Of a DNA stretch of 64,000 bases, positions 16,696 to 25,384 are shown piece by piece (position 1 is the stretch's first letter; each line of letters opens with the position of its first letter). The notes beneath the pieces were generated by a model that saw nothing but the letters and a program-made list of their open reading frames with translations, was not told where the DNA came from and made no database searches. The DNA comes from CAJCIS01 sp965276755 (GTDB lineage Bacteria; Pseudomonadota; Alphaproteobacteria; Acetobacterales; Acetobacteraceae), in assembly GCA_965276755.1 (NCBI GenBank), contig OZ255625.1:186001-250000 (forward strand). The letters run 5' to 3'. The translations under genes were made by a program, and so were the position numbers.

Positions 16696-17916
16696 TCACT
16701 TCCCAATCACCCGAGCAATCAACGCCTCAAATGCCGGAATATACGCATCCATATCCAAATTCTTCACCGCCCAAGCCCGCGCCGCGCGCCGCAGCCGCCC
16801 AGCCAGCGCCGCATCCTCCAACACTTGCAACACCCCGTCCGCAATTGCATCCGGCTGCAGGAACGGCACCATCAAGCCCGTCTTGCGATGCGCAACAAAC
16901 TCCCGCACCGGCGCCGTGTCACTGACCACCAGCGCACACCCCGTCGCCATCGCCTCGCGCAACGACCAACTCGCGACGAACGGATACGTCAAATAGACAT
17001 GCGCGTCCGATCGCTGCAGGATCTTCACATACGTCTCATAAGGCACACGGCCCGCGAAATGCACGCGCGTCATGTCCGTGCGTGGCGCAATCTCGTCCAT
17101 CATGCGCTCGCGCCACGTGCCTTTATCCAAACGTGCGCCGTAACTGACCGCGTCGCCGCCGACCAGGATCACACGCACATCCGGCCGCGCGGCCAGAAGT
17201 CGAGGCAAAGCGCGCATGAAGACGTGAAACCCGCGATAGGGCTCCAGGTCACGCACCACGAAGGTCACCAGCTTCTCGGCCGGTCGCACCTTGTAGCCCG
17301 CCAGCGTGGTGATGCGCGCGCGCAATGAAGGGTCAGGCTTGCACACATCTAGGTTCACGCCCTCGTGCAGCACCTCGATATTGGGGCGCGCCCAATCCGG
17401 GTAGGTCGAATGTTGGAACAGCGTGGGCGTAAAGCCATGACCGGGATTGGTCAGCGCCAGCAGGTTGATCGCGTTCTTGGCACGCACACGGCCATAGCTT
17501 TCGCGCGGTTGCGGAAATTCCGGATCGAAGCCGACATCGAAACCCTCCTGGTTGTAATAGTATTCCTGGTAGCCGAGCAGCGGCACACCGGGATAGACGT
17601 CCTGCAAATTGAGCAGTTCGCCCCAGCCGTGATGGCCGATGATGATGTCGGGCGTAAAGCCCAGCGTTTTCAGCTTGCGCGCGGTATCGGCAACCACGTG
17701 TGCGCGGATCATGGCCAAATCGAATTCGGATGCGTCCGGGTGGGCGTCAGCCGCGGGCTTGCGGTTCAACCCGTGCACGACCTTGCGCACGCCGTTCAGA
17801 TGGTTGACGGCATTCTCGGTGATGAACAGCAATTCGTGCCGTTCCTGCCTGGCCAGATGGCGCAGCAGATGCAGGAACTGGCCCGGGAAATTCTGGTGAA
17901 CGAAAAGGTATCGCAT
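16696..17916 (-). CDS. Glycosyltransferase family 4 protein
   Basis: 406 aa GT-B fold enzyme. N-terminal domain begins MRYLFVHQNFPGQF, a start shared by a GT4 subgroup. The C-terminal nucleotide-sugar domain has LVTFVVRDLEPYRGFHVF (normally 'R.L.pyRGf'), VRVILVGGD, VHFAGRVPYETYVKIL and the E-x7-E-like region ASWSLREAMATGCALV. It likely adds a sugar to a surface polysaccharide. It heads into a minus-strand group with the ChW-like and GT2-GT4 genes. Donor and acceptor are unknown. Confidence 0.88.
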   Translation of the reverse strand: MRYLFVHQNFPGQFLHLLRHLARQERHELLFITENAVNHLNGVRKVVHGLNRKPAADAHPDASEFDLAMIRAHVVADTARKLKTLGFTPDIIIGHHGWGELLNLQDVYPGVPLLGYQEYYYNQEGFDVGFDPEFPQPRESYGRVRAKNAINLLALTNPGHGFTPTLFQHSTYPDWARPNIEVLHEGVNLDVCKPDPSLRARITTLAGYKVRPAEKLVTFVVRDLEPYRGFHVFMRALPRLLAARPDVRVILVGGDAVSYGARLDKGTWRERMMDEIAPRTDMTRVHFAGRVPYETYVKILQRSDAHVYLTYPFVASWSLREAMATGCALVVSDTAPVREFVAHRKTGLMVPFLQPDAIADGVLQVLEDAALAGRLRRAARAWAVKNLDMDAYIPAFEALIARVIGK

Positions 17917-17970
17917 GGCGCGCGCTCGGGCCGGCGCGTCGACGTTCAGACGGCCGCCGGCCCGATCAGC

Positions 17971-19062
17971 CTATTTGCGCCTGGTTGGCTTTGTCTTTGG
18001 TGCCGCAGGCTCCGTCGCGGATTTGGCTGTCTTGCCTTTGCCCGCCGGTTTGGCCGGCGCGGTCACAGGCGTTTCCGCCACCCCCAACTCGGCCTGCGCG
18101 TCGCGCGGCTTGATGTCCAGGTGAAAGGCCTCCAGCGGCGCCAGGCTCTCGGACTGGCAAGGCTCGCCATTGTCCAGCGGCCCGACACGCGTGCCATCGA
18201 CGAAACTGGCGCTCAGCGCGCAGTCGAAATCGTCCGCCGCCTGGCCGCGCAGGCGCACGCGCAAGCCGAGGATCGGCAGGCTCATGCCGCGGCTGCCGCA
18301 AAACTGCCCGCCCTCGGCCCACGGGCTGAGCCAGCCGCGTCCGAGCACGGCCTGATATTCGATATCGCCCGACCCGATGATCTGCTTGGGTGCGATCGCA
18401 AACCCTTCGATCCAATGCTTGCTGCCTGGATTGCCCATCCAGTCGGCTAATCCGCAAGCGACATCGCCGCGCGTCTGGATGTGCGCGACCATTTCGGCCA
18501 TGCTCGTGTCACCGGCGCCGACGGGCGGCGTATTCTGGGGCGCGGCCGCCGCAGGCGGTGGTGCGGCGACTTTGGGCGTGGCCGCGGGTGCGCGCACCTC
18601 GGGCGCGGGCAAGGCGGCGGGGGCCGCTTGTGCGGCAGGCACCGGCGCCGCCGCGGGCGCAGCACCCGGCACCACAACCGGCTGGCCCTCGGTCAGGCGC
18701 ATGATCTGCAGCTTGGGCGCCTCGCCCTTGGCATTCGGCGCCTGGTAGATCGTGACAAGGATCTGCGCAGGGCCGCGGCCCACGCGCACCAGCGCCGCGC
18801 CGTTCCAGCCGCCCAGCCAGCCATCGTCACGGAACGTGCTGATGGTGATCGATTCAGGGCGGAACGCGGGCCCCGGCGGCAGCGAGATGCGAATGCCCGG
18901 AAAGCCCGATTGCGCGTCCGAAGCCGGGCTGTTGGAAGGGATGAAGATGCAGAACAGCCCCGCATCCAGCGTCATCAGATGGCCTGAGACCTTCAGCTCG
19001 GTGATCAGTTTCTGCGTCGCGGGCGGGATTTTCTGGGGGGCGGTCGTCTTGCTTTCACTCAC
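17971..19062 (-). CDS. Protein with hydrophobic-W (ChW-like) domain
   Basis: 363 aa. No signal peptide. Residues about 20-125 form a beta-rich domain; about 130-180 is an Ala/Pro-rich linker; about 185-280 resembles clostridial hydrophobic W repeats: HWIEGFAI, then IEYQAVLGRGWLSPWAEGGQFCGSRG with the Gly-Trp and W-x7-G-x-x-x-G spacing, followed by ILGLRVRL. ChW repeats are secretion/surface-associated in Firmicutes and unusual in Proteobacteria. The C-terminus is Lys/Ala/Pro-rich. Placed between two glycosyltransferase genes, so a cell-surface role is likely. Identification is by pattern only. Confidence 0.6.
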   Translation of the reverse strand: MSESKTTAPQKIPPATQKLITELKVSGHLMTLDAGLFCIFIPSNSPASDAQSGFPGIRISLPPGPAFRPESITISTFRDDGWLGGWNGAALVRVGRGPAQILVTIYQAPNAKGEAPKLQIMRLTEGQPVVVPGAAPAAAPVPAAQAAPAALPAPEVRAPAATPKVAAPPPAAAAPQNTPPVGAGDTSMAEMVAHIQTRGDVACGLADWMGNPGSKHWIEGFAIAPKQIIGSGDIEYQAVLGRGWLSPWAEGGQFCGSRGMSLPILGLRVRLRGQAADDFDCALSASFVDGTRVGPLDNGEPCQSESLAPLEAFHLDIKPRDAQAELGVAETPVTAPAKPAGKGKTAKSATEPAAPKTKPTRRK

Positions 19063-19121
19063 GGTCGTTCATCTCGCTCCTGAACCAAGCCACACGCGCA
19101 TGCAACCGGGGATGGCGTCAC

Positions 19122-22058
19122 TCATGACCTACTGGCAGGACCTAAAAGATTCAACAAGGCGTCATTGACCCGCGCCGGCGGCAGCCCCAAAGGCAGGATC
19201 CAGCCGCGGCCGGTCCTGCGCACGCGCTCTGCCGGCGTGCCGATGTCAAAGACCGCGGCATCCAGCCCCGCCGCCCAGCAGTCGCTCAGCGCATAGCACC
19301 AGGTTTCGGGCCAGATCGATGGCAGCAGAGCCAGATGCGCGTGTGCGGCGGTTATCGTTGCACCCGCTGCCTCCGCCCGAAATGGCCCCGTAACAAAAGC
19401 GTGGCCCGTGGCGAGCAGGGGTTCATCATCGGGCGTAAAGCCGACAACGGTGAAATGCAGGCGCAGGGCGCGCGCGGCGGCATCGCGCGCGCAGGCCAGC
19501 AGCACGTCATAGCCCTTTTCCATGCCGATGGCGCCCACCACGGCGACAATCAGCGTGCCGCTCGCCGGACAGGCCAGCCGGGCGGCGCGGGCAGGCGGGT
19601 CGGCTTCCCACGCCGCCTCGTGCAGCAACGCCTGCGGAAAATGGCGGCGGATGCGGCGCGCCACGTCCGCAGACGGGACGATCACCGCCTGCGCACGCCC
19701 CAGCAGCGCGGCACTGCGCGCGCGCAGCTCGGGCGGAGTAATCGGCACCTCCAGGGCATCGCCCCAGCGCGCCACGCATAGGGTGCAGGCCTGCACGGGC
19801 GGCTCGCCGCAGAACCGGCCCTCGCCCGTGACCAGCGCCAGCCGCGCGCAGAGCCACAGGTAGTCGTGCACCCAAACCTTGAAGGGCAAAGCAAGACCGT
19901 CGAGCAATTCGCCGATGGCGTGGCCATGGCCGAGCAGGTGATGCACTTCGGCACGCACGACGCGAACCATGCCCAGCAGCCGGCTGAGCGCGGGCAGATC
20001 GGCCGGCAGCGTAAAGCGCAAATTGGGCGTGTCCTGCCCCTCCTCTGCGAGTGAGGAGACGCCCTCGCTGCCGCGCAGGATGAGTGGGCGCAGGCCCGAC
20101 TGGCGTGCCGCCGCGGCACGCTCGGCCACGAAGCGCGTGGTGCCGCCGTGACCGGCGTGGCTGATCAGCAGCACGGCGTCCCGATCGGCCGCGGCGGTCA
20201 GGCGCGCTTCGTCCAGCCGCGCCCGCGCCTCGCACAAGGGATCGGCCGCAATGAAGGCGGCGATGCGCGCGTGATAGGTCGGGTAGAGCCGGTCCAGGAT
20301 CGCGACATTGCGCGCCATCAGGTGCTCGCGCGCCGCGGCGAAGGAGACGCCGCCCTCGTGGCCGACATAGACCGCGGGTGCGGCCACGTGGCGCCAGCCG
20401 CTTGCATGGGCGCGCTCGCAGAAATCGTTCTCCTCGCCATAGCCTTGCGCGAACAGGTCGGGCCGCAGCAGGCCGACCGCGTGCAGGCAATCCGCGCGGA
20501 TGTAGAGGCAGAAGCCGTGCCCGGTCGGCACATCGACGATCAGCCCGGCATTGGCGGCCAGCGCGAGTGCGGCCAGTCCGGCACCCGCCGTCTGGTCCAG
20601 CATTGGGGCGGGCTCGCCGGGCGCGGGATAGGTGAAGATGCTGGCCTGGTTGGACAGCGGGGTGGCGGTGCCGATGTCGGGTGCGGCGTGTGCGGCCGCG
20701 TGCAGGCCGGCAAGCCAGCCGGGATAGACGATCGTGTCGCTGTTCAGCAGCACCGCGTCCCGCCCCGCGGCGGCGCGCAGGCCCGCGTTGGCCGCGGCAG
20801 GGAAGCCGCGATTGCGGGTGGGGTCGGCAGGGTCGGAGGCAATCAGGGTGATCGCACCCTCGCGCGCCAGCGTTTGCAGGGCATGGATCAGCGCGGGCTC
20901 GGGGCTGGCATCATTGACCACGATCAGCCGGTCCACCGGGGTGATCGTGGCCCGCACGCTACCCAGGCAGGCCAGCGTCTGGGCCAGCCCGCGATAGACC
21001 GGCACGATCACCGCAACGCCCTGCGCGGCCGTGGGGCGCGGCGCGGGTCGGGCGCGCACGCGACCGCCTAGCGGGCTGCCGAGAAGGTCGCGTCCGTTGT
21101 GATCGAGCACCCGCACCGTGCTGGCGGCTGGGCACGTCACCTTGAACCCGCGCGGGCGCGCGAGCGGCGTGGTGCCCGCGACGCCGACGGTCAGGTCATG
21201 CGCGGTCAGGGTGCGTTCGTGTCCGTCCACTATCACGCGCAGGACGGGATCGGTTTCCGGGGAGGCCGGGTGCCAGGCCCAGCCGGCGACACCTCCCCGC
21301 TCGCGCGCGACGAAGCCTTCCGTGCGGGTGATTGCCTGGATGTCGACGGGGCTGCCCAGAAGCGGCTGTCCCGCTTGCGTGACATGCAACGCAAGGGCCT
21401 TGGCTAACAAGTGGGGGTCTGGGGCCGCGGGCCCCAGCGGGGTCCAGGGGCAGAGCCCCTGGCCTTCCAACACAAACTGCAGGTGCAGCCCTTTAGTACC
21501 CTGCACCCGCCCATCCAGGCTCAGCCCGCACCAGGCCACGTCTAACTTTTCTGCAATTGCAACGATAATTTCATCCGGCACGACCGTGCGCAGCGCGCGC
21601 GCCAGCGCCGCTTGCGCGGCGGCAATGTCGCCAGCGGTCAATGCGCAGGTGGCGAGCCCCGCCAGCACCTCGCGCGTGCCATGGCGGGCGGCGAGTTTTT
21701 CAAACAGGCTGCGCGCGGCTTGCGCGTCGCCATCGGCCATTCGGGCGCTGGCTAGCGCAAAGGCGAGGTTCTGATCGCTTGGGGTGAAGCGATAGGCGCG
21801 TTCCAGCCAGTCTCGGGCGTGAGCGGGGTTGGATTCGGCACGGTGCCAGGCTTCGCGCGCCTGGCGGCGCTCGTACTCTATTCTTTCCGCAAGAAGGTTA
21901 AGCCGGGGGAGGCGTGCCTGGGGCGGGTCGGCGCATGCGCCGCCTGATTCTGCCCAAGCCCCCGGACCCCCCGTCTTTTTTTTAGGCGGCAGCGGCGGCG
22001 CCGGCTTCGGCGGGTAGGCGGGCCAGGTCGCCAGCGGCTTCGGCCATGCCTTGGGCAT
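19122..22058 (-). CDS. Large fused glycosyltransferase (TPR-like + GT2 + GT4)
   Basis: Up to about 978 aa. Helical TPR-like N-terminus (nt about 21900-21550), a beta-rich middle, a GT2 domain (nt about 21020-20210: VAVIVPVYRG, VNDASPEP, LLNSDTIVYPGWL, NDFCERA) and a GT4-like domain (about 20165-19130: HAGHGGTTRF, VGAIGMEKGYDVLLA). Probably builds a surface glycan with two linkages. Two oddities: a family-A repeat at 21403-21467 is translated in frame inside it, and no ATG/GTG/TTG exists between the upstream family-B repeat and the first TPR residues. In-frame ATGs at 22058 and 22115 lie within the 3' end of the Sel1 gene, so the start is uncertain. Confidence 0.82.
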   Translation of the reverse strand: MPKAWPKPLATWPAYPPKPAPPLPPKKKTGGPGAWAESGGACADPPQARLPRLNLLAERIEYERRQAREAWHRAESNPAHARDWLERAYRFTPSDQNLAFALASARMADGDAQAARSLFEKLAARHGTREVLAGLATCALTAGDIAAAQAALARALRTVVPDEIIVAIAEKLDVAWCGLSLDGRVQGTKGLHLQFVLEGQGLCPWTPLGPAAPDPHLLAKALALHVTQAGQPLLGSPVDIQAITRTEGFVARERGGVAGWAWHPASPETDPVLRVIVDGHERTLTAHDLTVGVAGTTPLARPRGFKVTCPAASTVRVLDHNGRDLLGSPLGGRVRARPAPRPTAAQGVAVIVPVYRGLAQTLACLGSVRATITPVDRLIVVNDASPEPALIHALQTLAREGAITLIASDPADPTRNRGFPAAANAGLRAAAGRDAVLLNSDTIVYPGWLAGLHAAAHAAPDIGTATPLSNQASIFTYPAPGEPAPMLDQTAGAGLAALALAANAGLIVDVPTGHGFCLYIRADCLHAVGLLRPDLFAQGYGEENDFCERAHASGWRHVAAPAVYVGHEGGVSFAAAREHLMARNVAILDRLYPTYHARIAAFIAADPLCEARARLDEARLTAAADRDAVLLISHAGHGGTTRFVAERAAAARQSGLRPLILRGSEGVSSLAEEGQDTPNLRFTLPADLPALSRLLGMVRVVRAEVHHLLGHGHAIGELLDGLALPFKVWVHDYLWLCARLALVTGEGRFCGEPPVQACTLCVARWGDALEVPITPPELRARSAALLGRAQAVIVPSADVARRIRRHFPQALLHEAAWEADPPARAARLACPASGTLIVAVVGAIGMEKGYDVLLACARDAAARALRLHFTVVGFTPDDEPLLATGHAFVTGPFRAEAAGATITAAHAHLALLPSIWPETWCYALSDCWAAGLDAAVFDIGTPAERVRRTGRGWILPLGLPPARVNDALLNLLGPASRS
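21403..21467. repeat. Family-A repeat embedded in glycosyltransferase coding sequence
   Basis: Forward copy with hairpins CTGGGGCC-GCG-GGCCCCAG and CCAGGGGC-AGA-GCCCCTGG, preceded by GGCTAACAAG (compare GCGCTAAAGA before the copy at 2814). It is read through on the minus strand without a stop, encoding roughly EGQGLCPWTPLGPAAPDPHL. Confidence 0.85.
21897..21980. repeat. Diverged family-B repeat
   Basis: Ends in CCCGGACCCCCCGTC as in family B, with a longer stem around GGCGGGTCGGCGCATGCGCCGCCTG. It lies between the Sel1 stop codon and the beginning of the glycosyltransferase coding part, and is open in the glycosyltransferase frame. Confidence 0.65.
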
Positions 22059-23748
22059 GGGATTTTTCCAGCCAGGCCTTTGCCTCGGCGCTGTCCTGCT
22101 GGCCACCCAGGCCACGCATCAGGAAGCGCCCCAGCATCAGCTGCGCGTGCGCATGACCCTTCTCTGCCGCGCGGCGATACCAGTCCTGCGCCCGGACACG
22201 ATCCTCCGCCACCTCGTGGCCGCCACCCAGCATCGCGCCGACGGCGAATAGTGCGCCCACATGGCCCTGCTCGCCGGCGCGCTGGAACAGGGCGAGCGCA
22301 CCCGAATGATCCTTGGCGCCGCCGGCGCCGCCCAGCATCAGCTCGGCAAGGGCGACCTGCGCATCGCTCATGCCCGCCTCTGCGGCACGCGCAATCCAGG
22401 CGCGGCCCTCCGCGGGGTCGGCTTGCATGCCGCGGCCCTCCATCAGCATGCGGCCATACCAGTATTGCGCATTGACAACGCCATCGGCGGCCCGGCGCAG
22501 CCACAGCATGGCACGTCGATCGTCCCGCTCCACGCCTACACCTTCGGCGAGGCACACGCCCAAATTGAAGGCAGCGACCAGGTCGCCCGAGCCCGCCGCC
22601 TGCTCGAACAGCTCGCGCGTGCGCATGCGGTCCTGTTCGGACCCGTTGCCCGAAAGCAGCAGATTGGCCAGGTCGGCCTGGGCCTGGCGGTCACCGCCCT
22701 CGGCGGCACGGCGAAACCAGCGGCCGGCTTCCTCGGGGTCGGCATGGCCGCCGGCACCTGTCAGGAACAGCAGGCCGAGTGCACGGGCTGCTGCTGTGTG
22801 GCCGGCTTCGGCTGCGCGGTTGTACCAGATCGCCGCCTCGGCGTAGTTGGGCGGCAGCTCGCCGCCTCGGGCGTAGATGTCACCGACCAGGGCAGCGGCC
22901 TCGCGATCGCCGGCATTGGCGGCGCGGCGGAGCCAGGTTTCACCCTCGACCAGGTTCTTGGTTACACCCCGGCCTTCGAGCAACGCCAGCCCCCAGCGCG
23001 CCTGGGCGCTGCGCACGTTCTTCTCGGCGGACTGGCGGTAGAAGCTCCCCGCCTCCTCCAGGCTGTGAGGCACGCCTGCGCCGCGTTCGTGCATCACGCC
23101 CAGCAGGTAGAGTGCCGTCGGCAGCCCCGTATCGGCGGCCAGGCGCAGGGCGCTGGCCGCCTGCGCGTGGCTGGCGAAATCGTGGGCCACGCGCAGCCGA
23201 GACAGCCCGAGGCCGAGATGGCCCTGGGCGCAATTGGCGTCCGCCGATTTCTGATACCAGGCATCGGCGTCGGCAAGGTTGCGGATATCTTCCGGGCCGG
23301 AGGTCAGGATGTAGCCGAGCAGCGCCTGGGCTTCGGGCGACCCGCCTTCAGCGCTCATGCGCGCCCAGCGCAGAGCCTCGTGGAAATCCGGCTCGTCCGT
23401 CGCCGACCCGACGCGCGAGAACAGCGGCCCACTTGTCTGCGCCTTGGGTTTGCGGCCGGCGAGGCCGTAGAGATAGAGCGTGGCGAGCAAGGTCTGCGCC
23501 TCGATCCAGCCGCCCTGGCCTGCGCGTTCCAGCCAGGCCGCGCCATCTCGCCGGCTGACCGGCACGCCGGTGCCCTTGAGGTAGGCGCGCCCGATACGGA
23601 ACTGCGCTTCAGGCAGGCCGGCCTTGGCCGCGCGGGTGAGGAGCGCAAAAGCGCGCCGGCCGTCGCCAGCTTCCTCCAGCGCGATCGCCCGCTTAAGGGC
23701 CGCCGCCGGCGAGCCCGCGGAGACGATCCGGTCGATAAAGCTCATCAT
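21982..23748 (-). CDS. Sel1-repeat (SLR) protein
   Basis: 588 aa made almost entirely of about 14 Sel1-like repeats of 36 residues (pattern 'A...G...A...LG..y..G.gv..d...A..W...AA..G'). Such alpha-solenoids mediate protein-protein contacts, often for exopolysaccharide or secretion complexes. No signal peptide or membrane helix. Start ATG 23748 (or 23745) gives MMSFIDRIVS. The C-terminus is Ala-rich. Position between a glycosyltransferase and a type I secretion pair suggests a role in surface or export machinery. Confidence 0.88.
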   Translation of the reverse strand: MMSFIDRIVSAGSPAAALKRAIALEEAGDGRRAFALLTRAAKAGLPEAQFRIGRAYLKGTGVPVSRRDGAAWLERAGQGGWIEAQTLLATLYLYGLAGRKPKAQTSGPLFSRVGSATDEPDFHEALRWARMSAEGGSPEAQALLGYILTSGPEDIRNLADADAWYQKSADANCAQGHLGLGLSRLRVAHDFASHAQAASALRLAADTGLPTALYLLGVMHERGAGVPHSLEEAGSFYRQSAEKNVRSAQARWGLALLEGRGVTKNLVEGETWLRRAANAGDREAAALVGDIYARGGELPPNYAEAAIWYNRAAEAGHTAAARALGLLFLTGAGGHADPEEAGRWFRRAAEGGDRQAQADLANLLLSGNGSEQDRMRTRELFEQAAGSGDLVAAFNLGVCLAEGVGVERDDRRAMLWLRRAADGVVNAQYWYGRMLMEGRGMQADPAEGRAWIARAAEAGMSDAQVALAELMLGGAGGAKDHSGALALFQRAGEQGHVGALFAVGAMLGGGHEVAEDRVRAQDWYRRAAEKGHAHAQLMLGRFLMRGLGGQQDSAEAKAWLEKSHAQGMAEAAGDLARLPAEAGAAAAA

Positions 23749-23847
23749 GCGTTCGGTCGGTCCAACGTTGCCCAACTGCGGGTTGCCCAAATCTGGGCCG
23801 CCCGAGTTTCGGCTACAGAGTCTAAACTGACGGTCAACGTGCAAGCA

Positions 23848-23870
23848 GGGTGGGGGTAGAACCCCCAACC
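23848..23870. terminator. Hairpin after HlyD gene
   Basis: GGTTGGGGG-TTCTA-CCCCCACCC on the minus strand, 2 bp past the HlyD stop. GC stem with one mismatch but no T-run. Confidence 0.45.
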
Positions 23871-23871
23871 G

Positions 23872-25377
23872 TCAATCCGGCTCACGCAGGCCCTCATACA
23901 TAACTGGTACAAGGCGTTCGACGAAGTAGTCCCAGACCGTCCGATCGCCCACTTTGACGTCCACCTGCACGGGCATGCCGGGAATGACGCGAAAATCCTT
24001 CGGCACGTTCTTCAGCGCCAGACGGTCGAGCGAAACGCGGACGTCGTAGAAGTAGGGGCTTGTGGGGTTGACGCCGGTGAAGATGCTGTTGCCAGACCCG
24101 CCTGACGGCGTGCCGGTCGAGGAGCTCGACGCGCCGCCGGTCATGAAGCTATCGGCGCTGACCAGCCGCACCGAGCCCGAGGCCTCACCGAATTTGGTAA
24201 ACATGAAGGTCTGAAACTTGATGTTCGCCGCCTGACCAGGAGCGAGGAAGCCTGTCTGGTCCGCGGTGATCTGCGCGTCCACCTCCAAAGGCGCGTTGAC
24301 CGGCACCAGCGTGAAGAAGGTCTGGCCCGGCTGGATGACGGCACCCGGCGAGACCGGGGCGACCGCAAGCACGATGCTGTCTTCCTGCGCGCGCAGATCG
24401 ACCAGCTTGTAGTTCATTGCCGCGTGTTCGAGCTGGTCACGGTAGCTGGCGAGTTGGACCTCGTCATCGGTGACGGTTTGAGAGACGTCGGCGAACCATT
24501 GTTGGTTGTAATTCTCCAACTGCCCTTGCAGGGCGATGACGTTCTGGCGCGCGTTCTCGCCCTGGCTGATGTTGACCAGTACGTTGCGCTCGCTCTCCAG
24601 GCGCGCATTGACCGCGGCCAGAGTATCGAGGTGGCTGCCCACCGCGTCGGCCTCGAGCTTGGTGCGGATCTTTTCGACGTCGAGCGTGACGCCGGTTTCC
24701 TTGGCGAACTGGCGCACCTGCGATTCGGCCTGCACCTGCAGGGCCTTTTGCGCATCGATCTGGCCCTGGTAATAGCGCAACTCGGCCTGACGGGCAGCGG
24801 CGCGCTGGGCGAAGATGCCTTCCTGCACCACCGCGCCGGGGCTCAGCTGATGCGGCTTGTAGGCGGTCTGGTGGAACTCGGCCGTGAGGCGGTCCACTTC
24901 GGTCTGGTAGCGATCGACCTGTTCGCGGGCTGCGTTGTTATCGGCCGCGGCAAAGGTCGGATCAATCTGGGCCAGCAGTTGGCCCTTGTGGACGATATCG
25001 CCCTGATTGACCGCGATCGTCTTGACGATTCCGGTGGTGAGCGGCTGCACCACGCTTTCGGGAACCATGGAGATGATCTTGCCCTGGCCGCTGGCGATGC
25101 GGTCCACGCTCATGACGCAGCAGACGATCAATGCCGAGATGAATAGCGCGCAGATGATGGCTACCACATGATTGGCCAGCGGAATGGGGCCACGTGCGAT
25201 GAGGGCCTGACTTGGCGAGAAATATTCCAGCACCTCGCTGGACATGTCGTCCTGCTTGCCGCGGAGCAGGTCGTAGAGGCGGGAGGGATTGGCCCAGCTG
25301 CGGGTTTCCTGGGTATCGCGCTCAGGGTCGTTCGGACCGGTGCCGCCGATGGGTGGTGGGGTGGTGGTGACGGACAT
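23872..25377 (-). CDS. HlyD-family type I secretion membrane fusion protein
   Basis: 501 aa. Periplasmic adaptor linking an inner-membrane ABC exporter to a TolC-like channel. One membrane helix near residues 68-90 (VVAIICALFISALIVCCVM), then a lipoyl/barrel half (GIVKTIAVNQGDIVHKGQLLAQIDPT), a long coiled-coil hairpin (about 150-330) and the second half (PVSPGAVIQPGQTFFTLVPV), ending with the HlyD C-terminal 'V..G....DYF.E.l.P' segment. A Gly/Ser-rich insert (about 415-440) is unusual. It starts 7 bp after the ABC gene. No TolC gene is in view. Confidence 0.92.
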   Translation of the reverse strand: MSVTTTPPPIGGTGPNDPERDTQETRSWANPSRLYDLLRGKQDDMSSEVLEYFSPSQALIARGPIPLANHVVAIICALFISALIVCCVMSVDRIASGQGKIISMVPESVVQPLTTGIVKTIAVNQGDIVHKGQLLAQIDPTFAAADNNAAREQVDRYQTEVDRLTAEFHQTAYKPHQLSPGAVVQEGIFAQRAAARQAELRYYQGQIDAQKALQVQAESQVRQFAKETGVTLDVEKIRTKLEADAVGSHLDTLAAVNARLESERNVLVNISQGENARQNVIALQGQLENYNQQWFADVSQTVTDDEVQLASYRDQLEHAAMNYKLVDLRAQEDSIVLAVAPVSPGAVIQPGQTFFTLVPVNAPLEVDAQITADQTGFLAPGQAANIKFQTFMFTKFGEASGSVRLVSADSFMTGGASSSSTGTPSGGSGNSIFTGVNPTSPYFYDVRVSLDRLALKNVPKDFRVIPGMPVQVDVKVGDRTVWDYFVERLVPVMYEGLREPD

Positions 25378-25384
25378 GCTGGGA

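Noticed and set aside
21897..22058. Possible frameshift joining the Sel1 and glycosyltransferase genes into one protein
   Set aside because: The Sel1 protein ends with its own stop after a plausible tail, and the glycosyltransferase has its own N-terminal domain; overlap looks repeat-caused, not a frameshift.
22261..23859. Plus-strand open frame opposite the Sel1 protein
   Set aside because: The Sel1 frame has 36-residue periodicity; the other frame is its mirror with low-complexity composition.
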